64,000 nucleotides of DNA from Alkalihalobacterium chitinilyticum (lineage in GTDB: Bacteria; Bacillota; Bacilli; Bacillales; Bacillaceae_F): contig NZ_JAOTPO010000002.1 in the NCBI RefSeq assembly GCF_029028005.1, forward strand, positions 62,001-126,000, given 5' to 3'. Below are positions 1 through 8,084 of this stretch, one piece after another. The first letter of the stretch is position 1; the number at the start of each line of letters is the position of its first letter. A program made the translations under genes and the position numbers. The notes beneath the pieces are model-generated. The model ran no database searches. It was not told where the DNA came from and saw only the letters and a list, made by a program, of their open reading frames with translations.

Positions 1-548
1 GTGGCAAAGTTCCACAAACTGAAGAGGAAAAAATGATATCACTGTATGAAACCACATCGCCGTTAGATTTACTTGAGAGCCGGTCAGATGGTGCCAAAGT
101 TCCTTTAGCTGATGTAAAAATTATTGAGAGTTTACTTCTTGATTATCAGTTAATGCCTGGTGTTGTAAACGTACTGATTGATTCTATTTTAATTCGAAAT
201 GATATGAAGCTGACCAAAGCTTTAATTGATAAAATTGCTGGTCACTGGTCCAGAAAGAATATTAAAACCGTAAAAGAGGCAATGGAATTAGCCAGACTTG
301 AGTATCAAAAAAATACAGCGTACCAACAAAGTAAAAATGAAGCCCCAGTTGCTAAAGGCCGACCGAAAAAATCGTCTGTACGAAAAGAGAAATTACCGAA
401 ATGGCTCTTAAAAGAACAAGAAGAAAAGTCTGCGGCGGCGACTTCAGACCATAATAGTCAAGACCCTAAAGTTGCTCAGGAAAAAGAAAGGTTTAATAAA
501 ATGATGGAGCAATTAAAGCAAAATAGATCGCTAAAGGAGGAAGATTAG
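1..548 (+). CDS. dnaB: Replication initiation and membrane attachment protein DnaB, C-terminal part
   Basis: This is the 3' part of the Gram-positive primosome protein DnaB (not the helicase), which with DnaD and DnaI loads the replicative helicase at the origin. The reading frame is open from the first bases of the window and runs through an in-frame Met at base 33, so the gene is cut by the window edge. The visible part holds the DnaD-like helical domain (the LLLDYQLMPGVVNVLIDSIL stretch) followed by a lysine- and glutamate-rich charged tail. It ends one base before dnaI, the usual dnaB-dnaI operon arrangement. Identity rests on family recognition and this neighbour. Confidence 0.93.
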   Translation, partial: GKVPQTEEEKMISLYETTSPLDLLESRSDGAKVPLADVKIIESLLLDYQLMPGVVNVLIDSILIRNDMKLTKALIDKIAGHWSRKNIKTVKEAMELARLEYQKNTAYQQSKNEAPVAKGRPKKSSVRKEKLPKWLLKEQEEKSAAATSDHNSQDPKVAQEKERFNKMMEQLKQNRSLKEED

Positions 549-1484
549 ATGGAATCCATTCAATCCTCCCTTCAAAAAATGATGAGCGGGGAAAAATTTT
601 TAAAGCAATACGAAAAGATGAAGCACGAGATTTTTACAGATCCAATTATTAATGAGTTTATTGGCAAGAACCCTCAAGTTTCTCTTGAAATGCTTGAAAA
701 GAGTTTGCCGAAGTTAGATCAATATAGAAAAGAGCTGAATTCGTGTAATAACTGTCCGGGACTCGAAAAATGTTCTAACTTAATGCAAGGATACAAACCT
801 CGCCTAGTGATAGAAAGAAATTATGTGGATATTCGCTTTGAGATTTGTGAAACTAAACTTAAAATAGATCGACAAAAACAACAACAATCTCTTATTAAAA
901 GTTTATATATACCTAAAGATATTCTTGAAGCAAGGTTTGAAAACATTGATCAAAGAGAAGAGTTGCGAATGGCTGCGACTGCAGCAGCATTAGAATTTGT
1001 TATGGAAGCTGACCCAGGGAACCATTCAATGGGCCTTTACTTATATGGAAAATTTGGTGTCGGTAAAACGTATATTATGGGTGCTGTGGCAAACGCCTTA
1101 GCAGACCGCGGAATTGAAACGATGCTCGTTTATACTCCGGACTTCTTTAGGGAAATGAAGCAATCGATTGGTGACGGCACATTAAATCAAAAGCTAGAAC
1201 GCGTAAAAAATGCCGGGGTGCTTATTTTAGATGATATCGGTGCGGAAAGTCTGTCCAGCTGGATACGTGATGATGTTTTAGGCGTTATCCTTCAATATCG
1301 AATGCTTGAAAAGCTCCCAACTTTATTTACATCGAATTTTGACTATGAAGAACTGGAAGAACACCTGTCTTACTCAGAACGTGGCGGATTTGAACAGTTA
1401 AAAGCGAAACGGATTATGGAAAGGATTCGTCATTATACTAGACCGGTTTATGTTGATGGTTCCAATCGAAGAGAACAGAATTAG
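549..1484 (+). CDS. dnaI: Primosomal protein DnaI, helicase loader
   Basis: A 311-residue AAA+ ATPase that loads the replicative helicase onto DNA during initiation and restart. The N-terminal region carries four cysteines (C66, C69, C75, C100) where the family binds zinc. The ATPase core has Walker A GKFGVGKT (167-174), Walker B LILDDIG (225-231) and a sensor-type TSN (261-263). The start ATG abuts the dnaB stop, with an AAAGGAGG ribosome site inside the end of dnaB, so the two are translationally coupled. Length matches the B. subtilis protein. Confidence 0.96.
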   Translation: MESIQSSLQKMMSGEKFLKQYEKMKHEIFTDPIINEFIGKNPQVSLEMLEKSLPKLDQYRKELNSCNNCPGLEKCSNLMQGYKPRLVIERNYVDIRFEICETKLKIDRQKQQQSLIKSLYIPKDILEARFENIDQREELRMAATAAALEFVMEADPGNHSMGLYLYGKFGVGKTYIMGAVANALADRGIETMLVYTPDFFREMKQSIGDGTLNQKLERVKNAGVLILDDIGAESLSSWIRDDVLGVILQYRMLEKLPTLFTSNFDYEELEEHLSYSERGGFEQLKAKRIMERIRHYTRPVYVDGSNRREQN

Positions 1485-1516
1485 TCTTTTTTGAGAAATA
1501 AAGTATAAATTCGAAG

Positions 1517-1668
1517 GTGTCTAGCTCCAGCGCCCAGCGACTAGCGAGACTTCGCCCACCTCCTTGCGATAAGTCAACATCGGCTCACTAACGATCACCG
1601 TGTTTCCTTTATCTCATACGGTGTGCTCCAGTCCGTACGTCGCAAAACGGGCGCTTCCGCTTTTCTTT
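1517..1668 (+). repeat. Dispersed intergenic repeat, type A, copy 1
   Basis: A ~150-bp non-coding segment starting GGTGTCTAGCTCCAGCGCC and ending near GGGCGCTTCCGCTTTTCT. Its two ends are partly complementary (AGCGCCC / GGGCGCTT). A degenerate copy in the same orientation lies at 2931-3078 and a reverse-orientation copy at 15136-15291. Similar sequences are common between genes in Bacillaceae genomes; their function is not known to me. Confidence 0.8.
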
Positions 1669-1737
1669 AGAATGGGCATTTTTTAATAATCTATGATAGT
1701 ATAATACTAGTTGATAAAGTTGGGGGTTATGAATCAA

Positions 1738-2844
1738 ATGAGCATTGACCACATTCTAGAGCGTGCAGTGAACGGGGAACGACTTTCATTAGAAGACTGC
1801 ATAGAGCTTTATAAAAGTGATGAAGTAGAGAAGATGGGTGAAGCAGCAAATACCATTATGAAAAAATGGCACCCAGAACCAGTGACGACTTTTGTTATCG
1901 GTAGGAATGTGAATTATACAAATTTCTGTGATACGTATTGTCGTTTTTGTGCATTTTACAGACCACCTGGGCATGCAGAAGGCTATGTTCTTGAAGATGA
2001 GGAAGTATTAAAGAAAATTCAAGAAACTGTTGATGTCGGTGGAACGGAAATTTTAATGCAAGGTGGAACGAATCCCGATCTGCCTTTTTCATATTACACG
2101 GATTTATTAAAAAAGATAAAAGAACGTTTTGATATTACGATGCACTCTTTTTCACCTGCTGAAATTTACAAAATGGCTGAAGTCTCCGGCCTTTCTTTAG
2201 AAGAAGTACTTATTCAATTAAAAGAAGCTGGGTTAGATTCTGTGCCGGGTGGCGGTGCTGAGATTTTAACTGAGGAGACTCGCAGACGTGTAAGCAGAAT
2301 TAAAGATACGTGGCAAGAGTGGATCGAATGTATGAAAACTGTTAAGAAAGTGGGCATGCATGGCACCGCGACAATGGTTATTGGTTTAGGAGAAACGATT
2401 GAAGAACGTGCACTTCACCTTCAACGGGTCCGTGATGCACAAGATGAAACGGATTGTTTCCTTGCGTTTATTTCCTGGACATTCCAACCCGATAACACTA
2501 ATTTAAAAGGTGAAAAAATTTCACCGCGCGGATATTTAAAAAATGTCGCAATCTCTCGTATCTTCTTAGATAATATTGCGAACTTCCAATCGTCATGGGT
2601 AACGATGGGGCCGGAAGTAGGAAAACAGTCGTTATCATACGGTTGTAACGACTTCGGCAGTACGATGATGGAAGAAAATGTTGTATCTGCTGCAGGGACA
2701 ACTCATAAAGTAAATACAAATCAAATTTTGCAATTAATACGCGAAGCGGGGAAAATCCCAGCGCAACGTAATACTAAATATAATATTTTGCGCGTATTTG
2801 ATAACGATGAAAAAACAGAAAAAGATTTTGTTATGCAAAACTAA
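1738..2844 (+). CDS. mqnC: Cyclic dehypoxanthinyl futalosine synthase (radical SAM), menaquinone futalosine pathway
   Basis: A radical-SAM enzyme that cyclises dehypoxanthine futalosine in the alternative route to menaquinone. The iron-sulfur motif CxxxCxxC is C64-C68-C71 (CDTYCRFC), and the flanking NVNYTNFC and GGTNP motifs are typical of the MqnC/MqnE family; the total length of 368 residues fits MqnC. I placed the start at ATG 1738 (MSIDHILERA); ATG 1729 is only about three bases from the GGGGG ribosome site, and a TTG at 1711 would coincide with the start point predicted from a TATAAT at 1700-1705. It stands alone, between two copies of the same repeat and before a strong terminator. B. 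subtilis has no mqnC at this position. Confidence 0.9.
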   Translation: MSIDHILERAVNGERLSLEDCIELYKSDEVEKMGEAANTIMKKWHPEPVTTFVIGRNVNYTNFCDTYCRFCAFYRPPGHAEGYVLEDEEVLKKIQETVDVGGTEILMQGGTNPDLPFSYYTDLLKKIKERFDITMHSFSPAEIYKMAEVSGLSLEEVLIQLKEAGLDSVPGGGAEILTEETRRRVSRIKDTWQEWIECMKTVKKVGMHGTATMVIGLGETIEERALHLQRVRDAQDETDCFLAFISWTFQPDNTNLKGEKISPRGYLKNVAISRIFLDNIANFQSSWVTMGPEVGKQSLSYGCNDFGSTMMEENVVSAAGTTHKVNTNQILQLIREAGKIPAQRNTKYNILRVFDNDEKTEKDFVMQN

Positions 2845-2861
2845 TTGAGAACAATGTTAGA

Positions 2862-2902
2862 GGGGGTGGCCTTAAGAGGCCAGCTCCTTTTTTTTTTTTT
2901 TT
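2862..2902 (+). terminator. Rho-independent terminator after mqnC
   Basis: A hairpin built on TGGCC-TTAAGA-GGCCA (2867-2882) within a longer GGGGG/CTCC stem, followed directly by 15 T residues (2888-2902). Confidence 0.9.
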
Positions 2903-2930
2903 ATGCAGATAAGTGTACAATTTTTTTGAA

Positions 2931-3078
2931 GTGGTCAAGTTCCAGCGCCTAGCGACACTTCGCTCACCTTCGTACGAAAAGTCAACAACAATTCACTTCC
3001 GTTTACCGTGTTTCCTTTATCTTTACGGTTTAGTTCAGTCTGTACGTTGCTGAACGGGTGCTTGCACTTGCACTTTCC
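2931..3078 (+). repeat. Dispersed intergenic repeat, type A, copy 2 (degenerate)
   Basis: Starts AGTGGTCAAGTTCCAGCGCC and shares with copy 1 the internal blocks AGCGACACTTCGCTCACCT, AAGTCAACA and CCGTGTTTCCTTTATCT in the same order and spacing. It has many substitutions relative to 1517-1668. With that copy it brackets mqnC. Confidence 0.75.
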
Positions 3079-3121
3079 CTATAATGATTGCAGATTAGTT
3101 AAAAATTTCAAAATAATGTGA

Positions 3122-3140
3122 TATAATGAATGAACATTCA
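3122..3140 (+). promoter_or_regulatory. Candidate -10 box overlapped by a TetR-type (FadR-like) dyad
   Basis: TATAAT (3122-3127) runs into the perfect inverted repeat TGAATG-AA-CATTCA (3127-3140), upstream of the metallo-hydrolase gene. The 18-mer 3123-3140 matches 14 of 18 positions of the B. subtilis FadR consensus (TGAATGAMTARTCATTCA), but the dyad spacing is two bases rather than six, so it may bind another TetR-family regulator. The -35 region is weak. Confidence 0.4.
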
Positions 3141-3234
3141 CTCGGAATGACACGTTTTCTCAAAGTTTATGAGAACAGCCTTCAAATAATGCTTTTTTGT
3201 ACTAGAACTAATAACACTTTAAGAGGTGAAAGAA

Positions 3235-4125
3235 ATGAAGCGTATGGGGCCACTGATGATCATAGAAGGTAAAAATAACAGCAAAGTACCTTATTCTAGA
3301 AATATATTTATTGATTGTCCTGAAAAAGTGTTAATCGATTGTGGAGCAGATCCTCAAACTCTTTTAGAGGTTAACGACCAGTTTGGTATTGAATTAATAG
3401 TAAATACTCATTATCATCCAGATCATACTCAATATAATCATCTTTTCCCAAAAGCCCAAAAGTGGATCAATCCACTTGAGTTTGAGACAGCAAGATCTAT
3501 TGAAGGGATTGCCAAAGCTAATGGGATTTATGAAGAATGGGGAGAAGCTGGAATTGAGCAGTGGAAAAAACAGCTGCCTCAGGAGTGGGTAAACAATTTA
3601 CAGCAAATTTCGGGGACGTATCAGTATGAAGTCGAATATTGCTTTGGGGGAGTGAAAACGGTCCTCTTACACACACCAGGACACACAGCTGGTTTATCTT
3701 CGCCTTACTTCCCTGAGTTGGGTGTAGTCTATGTTGGCGATTATGACATGACGACATTTGGTCCGTGGTATAACGGTACGGATGGAAGTATCGAGGACTT
3801 TATTGAGTCTGGGAAACGCCTGCTGACTCTTGATGCAGATACCTTTATAACAGGGCACCAAAAAGGCTTATTTACTAAACAAGAATTCCAAAGTGAAATG
3901 CAGCGATTTTTAGAAGTAATCGATAAGCGCGATGAAATGATCGATTATTATGCTCGGCAAGGATTAAGCTTTGAAGAATTAACAAACATTGGGATATTTT
4001 ACCCGAAAGAAGTACTAAAAGTACCTATTTTTAAAACGTGGGAACGTTGTGGAATCCGAAAACATCTACGGCGTCTTAACCTTACTGTATCTGAAATGCC
4101 CAAGGCATATGCAGTGACAAAATAA
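3235..4125 (+). CDS. MBL-fold metallo-hydrolase
   Basis: A 296-residue metallo-beta-lactamase-fold hydrolase. The metal-binding set is complete: HxHxDH as H59-H61-D63-H64, H150 (TPGHTAG), D169 (VGDYD) and H208 (TGHQKG), so it should bind two metals. A C-terminal helical extension of about 80 residues is typical of the larger glyoxalase II-like and lactonase-like members. The substrate cannot be told from sequence. I chose ATG 3235 because AAGAGGTG lies six bases before it; GTG 3226 sits inside that ribosome site. It has its own promoter and is not part of the usual dnaI-ytxC order. The possible FadR-like site upstream would hint at a thioester or lipid-related substrate, which is speculation. 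Confidence 0.8.
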   Translation: MKRMGPLMIIEGKNNSKVPYSRNIFIDCPEKVLIDCGADPQTLLEVNDQFGIELIVNTHYHPDHTQYNHLFPKAQKWINPLEFETARSIEGIAKANGIYEEWGEAGIEQWKKQLPQEWVNNLQQISGTYQYEVEYCFGGVKTVLLHTPGHTAGLSSPYFPELGVVYVGDYDMTTFGPWYNGTDGSIEDFIESGKRLLTLDADTFITGHQKGLFTKQEFQSEMQRFLEVIDKRDEMIDYYARQGLSFEELTNIGIFYPKEVLKVPIFKTWERCGIRKHLRRLNLTVSEMPKAYAVTK

Positions 4126-4182
4126 AAATAGACTAATAAGAGAATTATATTAATAATAAGTTGAAAGGGGGAGAATGTTCCA

Positions 4183-4335
4183 TTGGAGATGGATGGGCAT
4201 CGAACGTATGCAACCTTTGAATGTGACCATTGTTTAATTGAACTTACTGAACATGACGACGATTTATATGATGATGAATCCAAAGAGTTTTATAAATCTT
4301 TAGCACAAATGATTGTCAGCAGTTATGACAGATAA
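4183..4335 (+). CDS. Small acidic protein with a CxxC motif, function unknown
   Basis: A 50-residue reading frame starting at TTG 4183 (or ATG 4189), preceded by AAAGGGGGA about ten bases upstream and followed within 20 bases by a strong terminator. The product has ECDHC (Cys-x-x-Cys) near residue 14-18 and an acidic cluster HDDDLYDDES. I do not recognise a family. The ribosome site, position between a gene and a terminator, and CxxC pair argue that it is real; length alone does not. Confidence 0.5.
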   Translation: MEMDGHRTYATFECDHCLIELTEHDDDLYDDESKEFYKSLAQMIVSSYDR

Positions 4336-4353
4336 AGAACTCAGCATATATCG

Positions 4354-4392
4354 TACGCTTATTTGTTTTTATAACAAATAAGCGTATTTTTT
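4354..4392 (+). terminator. Rho-independent terminator
   Basis: A perfect 14-bp stem, TACGCTTATTTGTT / AACAAATAAGCGTA (4354-4386), with a five-base loop, followed by TTTTTT. It ends the mqnC-side island before ytxC. Confidence 0.92.
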
Positions 4393-4511
4393 AGTTCTTT
4401 TTTTTACAGCTTGTCATAGGAATGAATTAGAATGATTTGTCATGCACGAAGGCTTACAACCGGGCGACGGTACAATAAATTGTTAATTCATCGGTTAAGG
4501 GGGATTTACCA

Positions 4512-5378
4512 TTGATTGCTATTCAATTCGAATCTCAGCAAGATTGCCAGCAAGTATATAATCAACTTACCCGGTATATGTCTAAATATACTCAGTTAGG
4601 TTTACAAGTAACGTTAGACATAGAAGAGGGTGAAGAAGATACGACGATATACATCCAATATGAAGACGATGAAATCAACTTCTATGATTCGTTTCATCCT
4701 TTATTAGCATCTGTTCTTTCTCAGCATGTAATTGAAACGAAAGAAGAAGATTGGTTGCTAGAAATTATTGAACACATGTTTTATTTTAATGATCCCGAAG
4801 AGCAAGAACAAATACTAAGCTTAGCTTGTGAAATCATAAACGGCGATCGAGAAGATATACCAGCTATTCATTGTTTTTATGAGCGCGAAAATTATTTATA
4901 TGAAGCCTTTGCAAAGGGAATTGACAAACATACTACATTTTACTACGAACCATTTTTAACATTTCGTTTGAAAGATTATGGTGAAATTTTAATTGACTGT
5001 GTTGAAATTGCCATAGATGAGTACTTACTAGAACAAGAGTATCAAAACATTGTGGAAAGCCTTCGATACTACCTAAAGACGGCTCCAAAGAAAATGAAAG
5101 AGCTTCATCTTGTACATGATGGTGAATTTTCTTTTTACGATGGTGCATTTAAAGAGATTAGCAGAGAAGAGAAAGAGCTTTTCCTGGAAGAGGCCTTAGT
5201 TTTTGAAGGAGACTTAGACATCGACGAGATGGTTGTATCACCACTCGTTAGTATTAACCCAGAAACACTCCATATTTACACCGATGACGTAGACCAAGGA
5301 ATTATTTATACATTGCAAACGATCTTTCAAGAAAGAGCCGTCATATATCCTTTAGGTGTATTTCATCGTGTAACGTAA
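4512..5378 (+). CDS. ytxC: YtxC-family sporulation-associated protein
   Basis: A 288-residue soluble acidic protein of the YtxC family, which is confined to spore formers and is annotated as a putative sporulation protein; its molecular role is unknown. No signal peptide or membrane segment is seen. The start is TTG 4512 with AAGGGGGAT eight bases upstream. Synteny supports the call: in B. subtilis ytxC sits between dnaI and thrS, as here. Confidence 0.85.
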   Translation: MIAIQFESQQDCQQVYNQLTRYMSKYTQLGLQVTLDIEEGEEDTTIYIQYEDDEINFYDSFHPLLASVLSQHVIETKEEDWLLEIIEHMFYFNDPEEQEQILSLACEIINGDREDIPAIHCFYERENYLYEAFAKGIDKHTTFYYEPFLTFRLKDYGEILIDCVEIAIDEYLLEQEYQNIVESLRYYLKTAPKKMKELHLVHDGEFSFYDGAFKEISREEKELFLEEALVFEGDLDIDEMVVSPLVSINPETLHIYTDDVDQGIIYTLQTIFQERAVIYPLGVFHRVT

Positions 5379-5407
5379 AAAATTCAGCGTGTTTTTTAAA
5401 TGAAAAC

Positions 5408-5436
5408 TTGATTTTCTCCTAAGCAATTCATATAAT
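5408..5436 (+). promoter_or_regulatory. Sigma-A promoter of the thrS leader
   Basis: TTGATT (5408-5413), 17-bp spacer, TATAAT (5431-5436). Transcription would start near 5443, giving a leader of about 335 bases that holds the T-box. Confidence 0.8.
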
Positions 5437-5473
5437 TACTTACATATCAAATTAAATGATGTGTGATGTAATG

Positions 5474-5743
5474 ATAAGGACATGAGTCTTCGTTTACGGT
5501 TTCCAGAGAAGGTAGGATTGCTGAGAACTACCTAACACGGAATGTCGACTTACCACCTTTGAACATTAGCAGGGAAATTGCAGTATCTGCTAACGGCTCC
5601 AGGCCGTTATTCTGTAGAATTGAGCTATAATTGCACGCTTATGTAAGGTCATAAGTGTTTAGGGATTTGATTTTGCAATTATGGAAACAAGGGTGGAACC
5701 ACGAGACTAACACTCGTCCCTTTTTTGGGATGGGTGTTTTTTT
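5474..5743 (+). promoter_or_regulatory. T-box leader of thrS, threonine specifier ACC
   Basis: The T-box sequence AAGGGTGGAACCACGAG lies at 5689-5704 and is followed by a terminator stem CACTCGTCCC / GGGATGGGTG with a T run (5711-5743). In stem I, AAGG-ACATG-AGTC (from 5476) can pair with GACT-TACCA-CCTT, leaving TACCA in the specifier loop; the codon there is ACC (5552-5554), threonine. Uncharged tRNA-Thr would therefore favour antitermination and thrS expression. Confidence 0.92.
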
Positions 5744-5777
5744 ATGTTTTCAAAAAGAAAAAATAGGAGTGAGTAAG

Positions 5778-7718
5778 ATGTCTGACGTATTGCAAATTAC
5801 ATTTCCTGATGGCGCTGTAAAGGAGTTTCCTGCGGGAACATCGACAGAAGATATTGCAGCTTCCATTAGTCCAGGATTAAAGAAAAAATCAATTGCAGGT
5901 AAATTTAATGGTGAGTTAATCGATTTACGTACAGCTCTTCATACAGATGGAAAAATAGAAATCGTGACTCAAGATTCGGTCGACGCATTAGAAGTCATGC
6001 GCCATAGTACGGCTCACTTATTAGCCCAAGCTGTGAAGAGGCTCTTCGGTAACGTGAAGCTCGGTGTAGGGCCGGTTATTGAAAACGGGTTTTACTATGA
6101 TATTGACAGCGACACACCGATTACGGCTGAAGATTTACCAAAAATCGAGAAAGAAATGAAGAAAATCGTCAATGAGAACCTAGACATTAATCGTGTAGAA
6201 GTGAGCCGAGATGAAGCAGTGGCTCGTTATAAAGAAATTGACGATCAACTGAAACTTGAACTGATCGAAGTGATTCCTGCGGAAGAAAAAGTAACGATTT
6301 ATGAGCAAGGTGAATTCTTTGACCTTTGTCGCGGGGTTCACGTTCCATCGACTGGGAAAATAAAAGAGTTTAAATTGTTAAGTATTGCAGGTGCTTACTG
6401 GCGCGGCGATAGTAAAAACAAAATGCTTCAACGTATTTACGGTACCGCATTCTTCAAAAAAGCAGATCTAGACGAACACTTACGCTTACTAGAAGAAGCA
6501 AAAGAACGTGATCATCGTAAATTAGGTAAGGAGCTAAGCTTATTTACAAACTCACAAAAAGTAGGACAAGGTTTGCCGTTATGGCTTCCGAAAGGAGCGA
6601 CAATTCGCCGTCTGATTGAAAGATATATCGTCGACAAAGAAGTTCGCTTAGGCTATGACCATGTTTATACACCAGTTCTCGGCAGTTCAGAACTATATAA
6701 AACTTCTGGTCACTGGGATCATTATCGCGACAGTATGTTTCCTGTGATGGAAATGGATAATGAGGAACTTGTGCTTCGTCCAATGAACTGTCCTCACCAC
6801 ATGATGGTGTATAAGCATGACATTCACAGTTACCGCAAATTGCCTATTCGAATTGCTGAACTTGGAACGATGCATCGTTATGAGATGAGCGGTGCGGTTA
6901 CAGGGCTGCAACGAGTCCGTGGAATGACGTTAAACGATGCACATATTTTCTGTCGGCCAGATCAAATTAAAGACGAATTCATTCGCGTCGTTCGTCTAAT
7001 CCAAGAGGTTTATAAAGATTTCGGTTTGAATAATTATTCTTTCCGATTATCGTACAGAGACCCTGAAGATAAAGAAAAATACTTTGACGATGATGAAATG
7101 TGGAACAAAGCTCAAGGTATGTTAAAAGATGCGATGAATGAACTCGATGTAGAGTACTTCGAGGCTGAGGGAGAAGCTGCGTTTTACGGACCGAAATTAG
7201 ACGTTCAAGTGAGAACAGCATTAGGAAAAGATGAAACGTTATCTACGGTTCAACTGGATTTCTTGCTACCGGAGCGTTTTGATTTAACATATGTCGGTGA
7301 AGATGGTAAACCTCATCGTCCTGTTGTTATTCACCGTGGTGTCGTTTCAACGATGGAACGTTTTGTTGCCTTCTTAATTGAAGAGTATAAAGGAGCGTTT
7401 CCAACTTGGCTTGCTCCAGTTCAAGTTCAAGTGATCCCAGTCTCTCCAGACGTTCACTTAGATTATGCAAAGCGTGTAACTGAAGCCTTACAGGCAGAAG
7501 GTATTCGTGTAGAAATCGATGAGCGTGATGAAAAAATCGGATATAAAATCCGTGAAGCTCAAATTCAAAAAATCCCTTACATGCTCGTTTTAGGTGATCA
7601 AGAAATTGAGAATGAAGCGGTCAATGTGCGTAAATATGGGGAACAGAAGTCTACTTCCGTTCCACTAGTTGACTTTGTAAGTGAACTAAGACAAATTGTT
7701 GAACAACGTGGCAAATAA
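5778..7718 (+). CDS. thrS: Threonine-tRNA ligase
   Basis: A 646-residue class II aminoacyl-tRNA synthetase. In order: TGS domain (1-62), editing domain with the HSTAH signature at 76-80, catalytic core with the zinc-site segment RPMNCPHH and motif 2 around [17 protein letters not shown], and the C-terminal anticodon-binding domain. The frame stays open upstream through the T-box leader, but the start is ATG 5778: it has AGGAGTG seven bases upstream and gives the family length. Control is by the T-box leader in front of it. Confidence 0.97.
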   Translation: MSDVLQITFPDGAVKEFPAGTSTEDIAASISPGLKKKSIAGKFNGELIDLRTALHTDGKIEIVTQDSVDALEVMRHSTAHLLAQAVKRLFGNVKLGVGPVIENGFYYDIDSDTPITAEDLPKIEKEMKKIVNENLDINRVEVSRDEAVARYKEIDDQLKLELIEVIPAEEKVTIYEQGEFFDLCRGVHVPSTGKIKEFKLLSIAGAYWRGDSKNKMLQRIYGTAFFKKADLDEHLRLLEEAKERDHRKLGKELSLFTNSQKVGQGLPLWLPKGATIRRLIERYIVDKEVRLGYDHVYTPVLGSSELYKTSGHWDHYRDSMFPVMEMDNEELVLRPMNCPHHMMVYKHDIHSYRKLPIRIAELGTMHRYEMSGAVTGLQRVRGMTLNDAHIFCRPDQIKDEFIRVVRLIQEVYKDFGLNNYSFRLSYRDPEDKEKYFDDDEMWNKAQGMLKDAMNELDVEYFEAEGEAAFYGPKLDVQVRTALGKDETLSTVQLDFLLPERFDLTYVGEDGKPHRPVVIHRGVVSTMERFVAFLIEEYKGAFPTWLAPVQVQVIPVSPDVHLDYAKRVTEALQAEGIRVEIDERDEKIGYKIREAQIQKIPYMLVLGDQEIENEAVNVRKYGEQKSTSVPLVDFVSELRQIVEQRGK

Positions 7719-7727
7719 GTTATAGAG

Positions 7728-7757
7728 AAGGCTGGCTCTAATGGAGTCAGCCTTTTT
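7728..7757 (+). terminator. Rho-independent terminator after thrS
   Basis: Stem AAGGCTGGCTC / GGAGTCAGCCTT with a TAAT loop, then a T run. Confidence 0.9.
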
Positions 7758-7785
7758 AGTTATTTTAGTTATTTTAGTTATTTAG
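7754..7785 (+). repeat. Short tandem repeat, about three 10-base units
   Basis: The unit TTTTAGTTAT is repeated about three times directly after the thrS terminator. The rest of the gap to 8085 is AT-rich with a possible TACAAT -10 box near 7943; nothing firm is seen in it. Confidence 0.6.
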
Positions 7786-8084
7786 GTTTAATCCTTTAAA
7801 GAAAAGGGAAAAGGGTCTTTATGTAAAAAAACAAAAATAGTACTATAGTACGCGATGTTAAATGTGGACAACTAATAACAATTTTAATTCATTAAGATGA
7901 TTAATGACAAAAAAACGCTGTTTTTATCAAGAAAAGTCGATTACAATAGAATAGTAACTTGGGGTTTAATGATGATAGCCTTAAGGGAAATGCTGCTTTC
8001 GCCTATTTTAACAATTTATTGTTTATAGGTATTTAGAATTAGGTGAAAGCCAAATGTCCTATGTGGCTTTGAGGGGGAGGATCT

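Noticed and set aside
3999-4283. 94-codon minus-strand frame over the end of the metallo-hydrolase gene
   Set aside because: Antisense to a clear gene and to the small CxxC frame; no ribosome site or family likeness.
5655-5777. Longer thrS reading frame from 5655
   Set aside because: It would translate the T-box and terminator; the ribosome site and family length point to ATG 5778.
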